From: Bacteroidales bacterium
Lineage (GTDB): Bacteria > Bacteroidota > Bacteroidia > Bacteroidales > UBA3824
Assembly: GCA_017535325.1 (NCBI GenBank)
Contig: JAFXUC010000124.1
Location: forward strand, 60,281 to 124,280
Reading direction: 5' to 3'
DNA length: 64,000 nt
Below the pieces are notes generated by a model. The model searched no databases. It had not been told where the DNA came from and saw only the letters and a list, made by a program, of their open reading frames with translations. Both the position numbers and the translations under genes were made by a program. Shown one piece after another: positions 58,030 through 64,000 of the stretch; position 1 is the stretch's first letter; the number at the start of each line of letters is the position of its first letter.

Positions 58030-58912
58030 AGCATTTCATTGTAAAATTCAGACTTCCGACATTGAAATAACCTGCAAAAGGCCGCACCTTCGCCGTAATT
58101 TTCTGTGTACGTCCGTTCTGATTCAGTGTATAACTCGAAGACGACAGTTCCGCAATCTTCACGCCTTTGACATTTTGCAGACTGTCAATCAGTGCCATGT
58201 TGGAATATTCTCCGTTGAACGGCAAACCTTTTATATAGTTTTTAACAGCCTTTTCACAGTCCCGTTTTACGTCTGCGGCGGTATACATTGCATCATACCA
58301 GACGGTAACGCTGCAATTAAACCTGTCTCCGTCAGCGGTTATTATTTTGGCTCTGACACCTGCGTATTTTATCCGCGAAAAATAACTTTCAAACGCCTCT
58401 TTTTGCGCCGAAGTCAGCGGTTTGAGGTTTTTCTCTGAATCTTCCGTCGCTATTTTTATCTGCAAATAATTTGCTCTGTTGTCGTCGATGGCAACCGCGT
58501 GTTTTATGATCTGCGCATTGTCCAGAGCCGCCGTGCTCAGGCTTTCGTCTATTGTGTACTCGCCCGAATTGTCATCAAAAACAACCTTGTCCCTCTCTGA
58601 TTCCGGCAAATAAGGCATATAGACAAATTCTTTCATCTTTTTGACATACCACAACAGCGAACCCGGCACTTTTGTTGAAATTTCATCCTCAATCTCCTTT
58701 CTGATTTCGTCCATAAGACGCTCAATCACGTAACCGCAAAACGCCACGATATAAAGCAAAACGTTTTCAAGGCTCGCTTTGGAATAAAACGCCGCAAACT
58801 CCGGCGGCTTGTTGTCAGAGCCGAGTTCCCAGCCGTAAAGCGTTTTGAGTGCGGCGGACTCCATCCACCGCCGCTCCATATCTTTTTTTATTTCGTCTAC
58901 CGTTCTTGCCAT
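58022..58912 (-). CDS. baseplate J-like protein
   Basis: This 296-residue protein resembles the baseplate J family. A central block LKPLTSAQKEAFESYFSRIKYAGVRAKI and the C-terminal half with YTAADVKRDCEKAVKNYIKG and MALIDSLQNVKGVK are typical of gpJ-like wedge proteins that connect the baseplate hub to the fibres. It is somewhat shorter than P2 gpJ-type proteins. It lies between the LysM-like gene and the gpI-like gene. Confidence 0.75.
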   Translation of the reverse strand: MARTVDEIKKDMERRWMESAALKTLYGWELGSDNKPPEFAAFYSKASLENVLLYIVAFCGYVIERLMDEIRKEIEDEISTKVPGSLLWYVKKMKEFVYMPYLPESERDKVVFDDNSGEYTIDESLSTAALDNAQIIKHAVAIDDNRANYLQIKIATEDSEKNLKPLTSAQKEAFESYFSRIKYAGVRAKIITADGDRFNCSVTVWYDAMYTAADVKRDCEKAVKNYIKGLPFNGEYSNMALIDSLQNVKGVKIAELSSSSYTLNQNGRTQKITAKVRPFAGYFNVGSLNFTMKCYE

Positions 58913-58915
58913 TTT

Positions 58916-59200
58916 TTATGATACTATAAAGTCTATTTCAATGCCCATAAAGTTGATACCGCCCGGTATATCAACCGTCTCGCTGAGTGCGGTTGCAGGT
59001 TGCAGGGCGTTGACACTGTAATACTGTGTCATTTGGCGGTTTTTCTGTGTCTCGTCAAAGATTATGACCTCGCCCGGCTCCAAGTCGTCCGTCAGAGACC
59101 TGCCGTTCAAGACTGCAAGGTCAAAGGCTTTTTGAGCGTCGCCAAGATGCTGCAAGGCAACGTCAAAAAGGCTCTGTTTATATGTAGAAACCGCTTCCAT
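58916..59200 (-). CDS. LysM-like small tail protein (gpX-like)
   Basis: This 94-residue protein contains one LysM-like unit: SLFDVALQHLGDAQKAFDLA followed by LEPGEVIIF. Small LysM proteins are found in contractile tails, where they stabilise the tube or hub. The start is ATG 59200; the upstream TTG at 59215 would overlap the gp25-like gene. Confidence 0.7.
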   Translation of the reverse strand: MEAVSTYKQSLFDVALQHLGDAQKAFDLAVLNGRSLTDDLEPGEVIIFDETQKNRQMTQYYSVNALQPATALSETVDIPGGINFMGIEIDFIVS

Positions 59201-59204
59201 GTTC

Positions 59205-59480
59205 TTAAAGTTCAATACTAAGTTTTCCGTCCTTAATGACGACGGCGGCGTTTATACCGTCGAAGGTCAAAGCCACTGACACTTCGCGGATGATTTCGCG
59301 CTCCGAGTTTTGCGACTTTACCAAGTGTCTTAACCCCGCGCCCATTTGCGGAAACTCTTTCCACTCGCCTTTTTCTGAATTGACAATCAGAGCGGCGTTT
59401 TGCTCCGAGGTTTCGCCGAGTTTCAACGCGCCGTTTTCTGTCTGTAAGTCAAAATTTTCGTCAAGTTCAATTCCCTTCAT
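59205..59480 (-). CDS. GPW/gp25-like baseplate wedge protein
   Basis: This 91-residue protein from ATG 59480 has the features of gp25/gpW wedge proteins: an N-terminal strand, GEWKEFPQMGAGLRHLVKS in the middle, then ERIIREV-like helix and a final beta segment. The longer frame upstream overlaps the gpV-like gene and is unlikely. It initiates sheath assembly at the baseplate in known tails. Confidence 0.78.
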   Translation of the reverse strand: MKGIELDENFDLQTENGALKLGETSEQNAALIVNSEKGEWKEFPQMGAGLRHLVKSQNSEREIIREVSVALTFDGINAAVVIKDGKLSIEL

Positions 59481-59970
59481 AGTCCGCAAGTGTTTTAAAG
59501 TTTTCTTTGTCTTTGTCGGTCGGCAAAAGTGCAATAATGGATTGTTGCAATGCCGCACCGCCGTCTTGTGCGCCCGGTACACCTTTGTTAATCGCGTTAA
59601 TTATACAGTCGATACGTGCCGACATCTTGTCCAACTGCGTTTTGAAGTCGTTAATCTTAATTATTGGGGCTTTGATTTCAACGCTTTCTACTTCGCTTAT
59701 GCTTACAATCAAAACGTCCCGCAAATCCGCTGTCGCAACGCCGCAGACATAACTTCCGACTTTCGGAAACGCCGTTATATGATTGAAAGTCTCCTGCATT
59801 ACAACCGCCCCCAAACGGCAGTCCGACAAAACCAAATCATCGTCCAAAGCAACATCACAGGTAAGTTTTTCTTTGTTGACCGACTGTACAACGCCGCAAA
59901 TAAAGCCGTCGTTACCGGTATGGGTAACAACCTTTTCTATAAGTTCTACAAGTTTATCTCCTGCCGCCAT
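59467..59970 (-). CDS. baseplate spike/gpV-like protein
   Basis: This 167-residue protein has an N-terminal OB-like region (VELIEKVVTHTGNDGFICGVVQSV) and a segment TAFPKVGSYVCGVATAD typical of gpV/Mu gp45-like spike proteins, then a C-terminal helical part. The start is ATG 59970. It overlaps the following gp25-like gene by 14 bp. The spike tip would pierce the target envelope. Confidence 0.7.
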   Translation of the reverse strand: MAAGDKLVELIEKVVTHTGNDGFICGVVQSVNKEKLTCDVALDDDLVLSDCRLGAVVMQETFNHITAFPKVGSYVCGVATADLRDVLIVSISEVESVEIKAPIIKINDFKTQLDKMSARIDCIINAINKGVPGAQDGGAALQQSIIALLPTDKDKENFKTLADYEGN

Positions 59971-59975
59971 TTTTT

Positions 59976-60992
59976 TCAACTGTCAATTTTGTAACTGAGT
60001 TCGTTTTCCCGTCTGAAACCCGACGGAGAAAACTTTACTTTCACCTTTTTAATAAGGTATTCGCCCTCGCGGTCGGGGTTTTCCTTGTCGATAAGTTTCA
60101 GAGAGTCGCCCGGCTTGGTTTGCGGAAAGCCAAATCCCGTGATTGAACCTTCGTAACCGTCAAAACTCTTTTTGTCAAGTTCTGTCTGAATGCGCTTTTT
60201 GAGTTCCGCCTCGGAGGTTACGTCAGACCCGAAATTCATTGTGCGCTTTTCTGCGTCTGCCTCTTTGCTGCCGACAACCGCCGTCAGGGGTTTGCCTTTT
60301 TTCTGCTTGGCTTTGCCGGTGATTTGAAGTTTACGGTCTTCCTTTCTGACAAATTTTAGGTTGCATGCCGCGATGTTCGGCGCAAGGCGTTTGTCCCTCA
60401 ACTCCTTCAACAATGTGCCGTTTCTTGTGCCGAACACGTAGGTATGACAAGTAAATCCTTTAAAGTCAAAAGGCCAGAAACACGAAATCTTTTTGTTTTC
60501 CCCGTCCAACTTGGCGCAGAACCCGACTTCTTCCTTTATCTTTTTGACTACGGTGTAGGGCGTAACGTCTTTTATTATGTAGCCGCCCGAAAAAGTAAAG
60601 TCGGGACATTCCACCGCGTAACCGGGAAACAAGTCTTTTAACAGGTCTTTCAAAGATACGCTCTTGTAACTTTTGGTGATGTGCGCCGCCTTTTTGAATG
60701 TGTACCAAGCGTCATCACATTCCAAGACTAACGGTGTAGAGTCGCCGATGTGCGAAACATAGCCTGTAAATTCGGTTTTGAGGTCGCCGTTGTAGCCGAT
60801 TTTCAGTTCAACTCTGTCGCCGGTATGGATAAGGTCCAACAGTGCTTTGCCGTCTTTTGTCGTAAGGCGTTTCGGAAGAGTGATTTTTGCCGTGCCGCCT
60901 ATGGTGTCAACGCTTGACTCAAATTCGGCTTCCGTAATGCCTTTGAAATTTATTTTGCCGATTTTTAACTCAGCCTTTGCCACGTAATACAT
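59976..60992 (-). CDS. gpD-like tail hub protein (late control D family)
   Basis: This 338-residue protein resembles the gpD/gp27 hub family: an N-terminal beta domain (LKIGYNGDLKTEFTGYVSHI), a middle part with SLKDLLKDLFPGY and VVKKIKEEVGFCAKLDG, and a C-terminal LKLIDKENPDREGEYLIKKV. The hub joins spike and tube. The plus-strand septoil-like gene lies immediately upstream and points away. Confidence 0.82.
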   Translation of the reverse strand: MYYVAKAELKIGKINFKGITEAEFESSVDTIGGTAKITLPKRLTTKDGKALLDLIHTGDRVELKIGYNGDLKTEFTGYVSHIGDSTPLVLECDDAWYTFKKAAHITKSYKSVSLKDLLKDLFPGYAVECPDFTFSGGYIIKDVTPYTVVKKIKEEVGFCAKLDGENKKISCFWPFDFKGFTCHTYVFGTRNGTLLKELRDKRLAPNIAACNLKFVRKEDRKLQITGKAKQKKGKPLTAVVGSKEADAEKRTMNFGSDVTSEAELKKRIQTELDKKSFDGYEGSITGFGFPQTKPGDSLKLIDKENPDREGEYLIKKVKVKFSPSGFRRENELSYKIDS

Positions 60993-61046
60993 TTTTTGAT
61001 ATATTTACACCGTTTTTAATAACCTTTTAAATACCGTTTAAACACC

Positions 61047-61400
61047 ATGAAAAAGTTTCTGTTATCATTCTTAATGGCGTTAATATGCTACGCCGCCGCA
61101 GCCCAAACCGTAGACATCGGCAAGTTTACCATCGACAAGAATACTTGTACGATTACCCGCAAGTCTGACGGCAAGACATTCCCCCTGCATGGCAGAGTAG
61201 AGATTGTTGACCATAACCCCGATTTGAGAGTGGAAATCGTTGACCACAATCCCGATATTTATGTGATGGAACACCATCCAAGCGATTGCGGTGAATACGA
61301 ACTGGTAGACCATAATCCTGATTTGCGGGTAGAACTGGTAGACCATAATCCTGATTTAACTGTTGAAGTTAGAGATTTTCATCCGCACATCAACCGTTAA
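61047..61400 (+). CDS. small exported repeat protein, 7_1 septoil-knot-like
   Basis: This 117-residue protein is encoded on the strand opposite to the surrounding tail operon. It has a Sec signal peptide (about residues 1-20, ending AAAAQ) and, at residues 50-113, about six short units with the core VEIVDHNPDL, one of them variant (VMEHHPSD followed by CGEYELVDHNPDL). Alternating hydrophobic strands with a D-x-x-P/A-D turn and one G-x-Y/W interruption are the pattern I recall for small proteins that form the 7_1 (septoil) knot (DUF6150-like). Its stop overlaps the stop of the DUF6046-like gene, so it lies tail to tail with it. It may be a cargo gene; the His/Asp-rich turns could also bind metal. 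Confidence 0.75.
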   Translation: MKKFLLSFLMALICYAAAAQTVDIGKFTIDKNTCTITRKSDGKTFPLHGRVEIVDHNPDLRVEIVDHNPDIYVMEHHPSDCGEYELVDHNPDLRVELVDHNPDLTVEVRDFHPHINR

Positions 61401-62107
61401 TTGATGTCAAACTCCGGCGGCTGTATACTTTTGGCTGTCAGTTGATATTTTACCGTGTCGGGATAATCATCCACAACGGCCAAGTTTTTTACGTTTTCAA
61501 AGTACAACGCCGTAATTCCTAAATCCAGCATCGGCTGACATTCCAAGACTTCAAAAATACCGGCGGTTTCAAACATCTGCCTGAATGTTTGAACCTTTGC
61601 CGTCGGGTATTGGTGATTGTCTAAGTCAATCAATAGTCCGTCCATTACTATTGTCCACGGCTCCATTCCGAAATCTTCAATCACCGTGTTATCGCTGCCT
61701 GCTATTGCCGTGGCAGTGATTTTTTTATTACGGTCAAATTTCAACATCGGACTTGCCGCAAAAACGCCGTTTTCTCCGTCTGTCAAAAGCGAGTTTTTGA
61801 ACTCGTAAATTTTGCCGTCGTTTGAGGATTTCAGTTTGAGGTTGGCAAATGTGAAGTCGTTGGCGTAGACCATAACTTCAACCCTGCCGTTGAAACTTTT
61901 TCCAAATTTTTGCTGCAACAAGTTTTTACTCTGACTGACCGCCAAAAGTCCTTTATCAATCTGCGTATGAACCACCGCCGCCGCAAGGTTCTGCACCGCC
62001 GTTTCTGTGTTGTGGCGGACAACCTTGTTTGAAAAGCCCTCGGCAGAAACTTTTGCAACGTATCCGAAGGCTTTTTTGTAACGCTCGTTTAAATCAATTG
62101 TAATCAT
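61397..62107 (-). CDS. tail-associated protein, DUF6046-like
   Basis: This 236-residue protein starts at ATG 62107. It has a beta-rich C-terminal half (PMLKFDRNKKITATAIAG, EPWTIVMDGLLIDLDNHQYP, LECQPMLDLGITALYFENV). I associate this pattern with the DUF6046 family found in tail clusters of Bacteroidota phages. It occupies the place between the tail assembly chaperone and the gpD-like hub, where an initiator or connector protein of the tail would be. The function is inferred from position. Confidence 0.6.
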   Translation of the reverse strand: MITIDLNERYKKAFGYVAKVSAEGFSNKVVRHNTETAVQNLAAAVVHTQIDKGLLAVSQSKNLLQQKFGKSFNGRVEVMVYANDFTFANLKLKSSNDGKIYEFKNSLLTDGENGVFAASPMLKFDRNKKITATAIAGSDNTVIEDFGMEPWTIVMDGLLIDLDNHQYPTAKVQTFRQMFETAGIFEVLECQPMLDLGITALYFENVKNLAVVDDYPDTVKYQLTAKSIQPPEFDIN

Positions 62108-62122
62108 TCTCAACAGTCAATT

Positions 62123-62667
62123 TTAATTGTCCATCGTCTGCGGCTGTTTTGCGCCCAACAGACCTTTGTCGGCAAGCCATTCTATTTGTCTGAATTTCTC
62201 CACCCATACGCCGTCCGGAAGATTCTCCGGAAACGGAATATGAAAGTAAAGCGACATCAAGGCGTTGCCTTTGCGGATTTCGTCTGTCAGAGTAGGAAAC
62301 TCCCCGCCGTCAATTTTCGGGCAGGAGTTTAGCAGTTTTTTATGATTGCGGTTCTAACTACCAACAATTTACTCAGCGCGTCGATTGCGCCCGCAAACAG
62401 ACCGTCGTCCGCTTTTACCGCCTCTTTGTTGGTCAGGACACAGGCGTTGACAAGGATTTCTTTTGCCTTGTCAGGCGACTTGTCGAGCCATTTTTCAAAC
62501 TCTCCCTGTGTCTTGCGGTCGGGAACACGGACAAGAACGTCCAAAAATTCCTCTGCGTTTTCGTCTTTGGGGAGGCTTGCGATTTTTACCTTGTCCTCGC
62601 CGTAGCGTTCTTTTGCCGCTTTTATGATTTCCGGCGTAATGCCGTCTTTTAATTCTGTCTTTTCCAT
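62123..62667 (-). CDS. tail assembly chaperone, predicted -1 frameshift product
   Basis: Reading the 0 frame from ATG 62667 to the slippery site and then the -1 frame gives a 181-residue protein: 111 residues of the short chaperone joined to 70 residues starting LLNSCPKIDGGEFPTL. The -1 frame has no ATG at its beginning and an in-frame stop only 7 codons before the slip, so it cannot be expressed well on its own, yet it is open, codon-like and ends just before the next gene. This is the classical gpG/gpGT or P2 E/E+E' arrangement of tail assembly chaperones. Confidence 0.8.
62297..62341 (-). promoter_or_regulatory. programmed -1 ribosomal frameshift signal (slippery heptamer plus hairpin)
   Basis: The heptamer A AAA AAC (62341-62335, minus strand) is in the correct phase X XXY YYZ; the 0-frame codons are ATA AAA AAC TGC TAA. 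Four bases later begins AAACTCC (62330-62324), which pairs perfectly with GGAGTTT (62303-62297), and inner bases can extend the stem. The 0-frame stop lies between the two. Confidence 0.8.
62329..62667 (-). CDS. tail assembly chaperone, short form
   Basis: This 112-residue acidic helical protein (EEFLDVLVRVPDRKTQGEFE, KAKEILVNACVL) resembles short tail assembly chaperones that act between the tube gene and the tape measure. It ends two codons after a slippery site (see the frameshift product). Upstream of it lies an AT-rich spacer with a repeated TTGACAA unit. Confidence 0.75.
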   Translation of the reverse strand: MEKTELKDGITPEIIKAAKERYGEDKVKIASLPKDENAEEFLDVLVRVPDRKTQGEFEKWLDKSPDKAKEILVNACVLTNKEAVKADDGLFAGAIDALSKLLVVRTAIIKNC

Positions 62668-62687
62668 CTTATTAATTGTGAATTTTC

Positions 62688-62705
62688 AATTGTCAATTGT
62701 CAATT
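62688..62705. repeat. short direct repeat AATTGTC
   Basis: The unit AATTGTC occurs twice in tandem followed by AATT, in the gap between the tube and chaperone genes, overlapping the tube stop codon. Similar bases occur near 62117 and 59981. It is probably a spacer element with no coding content. Confidence 0.5.
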
Positions 62706-63121
62706 TATTTGTTAAATTCGATTCCGAGACAAAACATCTCAAACTCTTTTGTGATGTCTTCCGAGTCGGTTGATATTTCGCGGCCTTGGTCTGCAAACTT
62801 TACCAAAAGCCTGTCTGTTATAATTTCGTTTTCCTCGTTTACGTAGGTCGCGATAATGTTGAAAGGCTTGATGTCAAGAAGTGAGCCGCCCGCCGCCTTT
62901 TCAAGTGTGTTGATACCGCTGAATCTTAATCCGAGTGTACAGGTATACTCTTTTTTGCCTACACTATAACTGGTGGGCGTAACACTGCCAAGCGAATAGT
63001 TTGCCTTGTGGCTCTGCTTAACGCCGTAAGAAAGTTTTGTAACTTCCAAGTTGAGGTCGCCGAAAACCGAAATCTGAGCGTCGCCCGGTCCGATTGTCTG
63101 TCCGTTTTTAATTATAATCAT
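62705..63121 (-). CDS. contractile tail tube protein
   Basis: This 138-residue protein has the size and beta-rich pattern of FII/tail-tube-like proteins (GDAQISVFGDLNLEVTKLSY, TCTLGLRFSGINTLEKA, GREISTDSEDITKEFEMFCL). It would stack into the inner tube. It starts 2 bp after the sheath stop, the usual order sheath-tube. Confidence 0.75.
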   Translation of the reverse strand: MIIIKNGQTIGPGDAQISVFGDLNLEVTKLSYGVKQSHKANYSLGSVTPTSYSVGKKEYTCTLGLRFSGINTLEKAAGGSLLDIKPFNIIATYVNEENEIITDRLLVKFADQGREISTDSEDITKEFEMFCLGIEFNK

Positions 63122-63123
63122 GG

Positions 63124-63591
63124 TTACAAATTGGTTTTAAGGTTGATAGTTCCTTTGATTTCGTCAATGCAGCCCGTAGGCACTACAACGAAAGAGACTT
63201 CCAAAACACGCGGAGTAATCATAAGGTTGCTGTCGGCGTTTACGGTTGTCTTTCCGGCGGTGATTAATCCGGCGGAAATCATTCTTTCAAACACTTGGTC
63301 GCCTACCGCCTCAAAATATGCTGCCGTTGCCTTGGGCAGTTTGCCGGTTTCCGGGTCTACGGTTACGGAAGATTTTACGTAAGGCAAAAGCGCGGTTCTA
63401 AGGTCTCTGACGGCTTTATCCAATACTCTGCCGTATGAAATCATGTATTCGTTGAAACATCCGTCTTTGTCTCTTACTACGGGTGTACAGGTGTAGTCGT
63501 TATTCCAGAAAAAGCCAGAAAGTCCGGCGTAATGGATGCCGAAAACATAGCCTGATGTAATGGCTGTATTTTCGGCAGCGTTAGGCGGAAG
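63124..63591 (-). pseudogene. tail sheath protein, N-terminally truncated remnant
   Basis: The open frame runs from 63591 (just after a TAA at 63592-63594) to 63126, about 155 codons, starting LPPNAAENTAITSGYVFGIH. The C-terminal part (AYFEAVGDQVFERMISAGL, VLEVSFVVVPTGCIDEIKG) is typical of contractile tail sheaths (DUF2586-like). A normal sheath is about 350-500 residues, so well over half is missing and there is no plausible start codon before Met50 of the remnant. The break lies 27 bp from the end of an unrelated helicase gene. A deletion or an assembly join would both explain this. Confidence 0.75.
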
Positions 63592-63618
63592 TTATTTTAC
63601 TTCGTGTAAATATAGATA

Positions 63619-64000
63619 CTAATATTTGAATAGTTCTTTGAGTTCTTCATTTGAAAACCTGCTTATCCAAGATTCGCCTGTTGCAACCGTAAGATTGGCA
63701 AGAACCTTTTTTTGTTGAATTATATTGTCTATTTTTTCTTCAAATGTATTTTGGGTTATAAAACGATGTACAATAACATTTTGATGTTGACCTATACGGT
63801 ATGCTCTGTCTGTTGCTTGTGCTTCTACCGCAGGATTCCACCAAAGGTCAAAATGTATTACATGATTTGCTGCTGTAAGATTCAATCCTGTACCTGCTGC
63901 TTTTAATGAAAGTATAAAAATATTCACGGCATTATCATTTTGGAATTTTTGAACCATATCTCTCCTTTCTTCAATATTGCAGCCGCCGTGCAAAAAAAGT
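63619..64000 (-). CDS. SNF2-family DEAD/DEAH-box helicase, C-terminal end (partial)
   Basis: The last 127 residues of a SNF2/RapA-type helicase are visible; the gene runs off the right edge with the frame still open (LFLHGGC at the edge). Helicase motif V is FILSLKAAGTGLNLTAAN and motif VI is QATDRAYRIGQHQNV, followed by a typical C-terminal segment (NTFEEKIDNIIQQKK). It is unrelated to phage tails and probably marks the original flanking chromosome or a neighbouring defence or restriction-type gene. Confidence 0.92.
   Translation of the reverse strand, partial: LFLHGGCNIEERRDMVQKFQNDNAVNIFILSLKAAGTGLNLTAANHVIHFDLWWNPAVEAQATDRAYRIGQHQNVIVHRFITQNTFEEKIDNIIQQKKVLANLTVATGESWISRFSNEELKELFKY

Noticed and set aside
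53110..63591. The tail region as a type VI secretion system or a full extracellular injection system.
   Set aside because: No ClpV, TssJLM membrane complex, Hcp-type gene set or AAA-ATPase is seen; the gene order is that of a phage-like contractile tail.

Overview
The window looks like chromosomal DNA of a member of the Bacteroidota (Bacteroidales-like). The evidence is a recurring promoter -7 element of the form TAnnTTTG, in two or three places with TTTG about 19-21 bases upstream; TonB-dependent receptor and lipoprotein operons; GH2 and GH105 glycoside hydrolases; and Bacteroidota-type families (Porin_10-like porin, DUF4876-like lipoproteins). No 16S gene is present, so the genus cannot be given.

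Layout. 1-6.4 kb: the 3' part of an aryl-polyene or flexirubin-like pigment lipid cluster, all on the plus strand (MMPL exporter, ketosynthase, methyltransferase, three carrier proteins, acyl-adenylating ligase), ended by a strong terminator. 6.5-8.5 kb: an actin-like ATPase whose phosphate-1 motif is at the C terminus instead of the N terminus, and a degenerate ADP-ribosylglycohydrolase-like protein. 8.6-12 kb: a 924-residue membrane-anchored mosaic protein and a HAD phosphatase. 12-15.2 kb: anaerobic ribonucleotide reductase nrdD and nrdG, split by a 137-bp palindromic element. 15.2-24.2 kb (minus strand): glycerolipid genes, an S66 carboxypeptidase, an AddA/RecB-like helicase-nuclease, a UbiB-like protein that lacks catalytic residues, and two phasin-like proteins. 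24.3-25.8 kb: a lone CheW-like protein and ApbE. 25.9 kb: tRNA-Gly. 26-36 kb: a five-gene outer-membrane uptake operon, then a porin. 36.2 kb: tRNA-His. 36.4-45 kb: an esterase, a LysE exporter, and a small glycan-degrading locus (two GH2 and one GH105). 45-53 kb: an anion or bile-acid type transporter, an FAD enzyme, a flavin reductase, a YbjN-like protein paired with a cytoplasmic trypsin-like protease, a HAD phosphatase and tatA-tatC.

53.1-63.6 kb (minus strand) holds the most unusual region: a contractile phage-tail gene set (truncated sheath, tube, assembly chaperone, DUF6046-like, gpD-like, gpV-like, gp25-like, gpJ-like, gpI-like, two fibre-like proteins) followed by a WG-repeat caspase-like protease. 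The chaperone gene carries a perfectly phased A AAA AAC slippery site followed by a hairpin. This predicts a programmed -1 frameshift product of 181 residues. A plus-strand gene inside this operon encodes a small exported repeat protein whose pattern resembles 7_1 (septoil) knot proteins. The sheath gene lacks its N-terminal part and no tape-measure gene is visible, so this copy looks incomplete. A SNF2-type helicase end follows only 27 bp beyond the break and runs off the window.

All function calls rest on reading motifs and gene order by eye. No database search was run.
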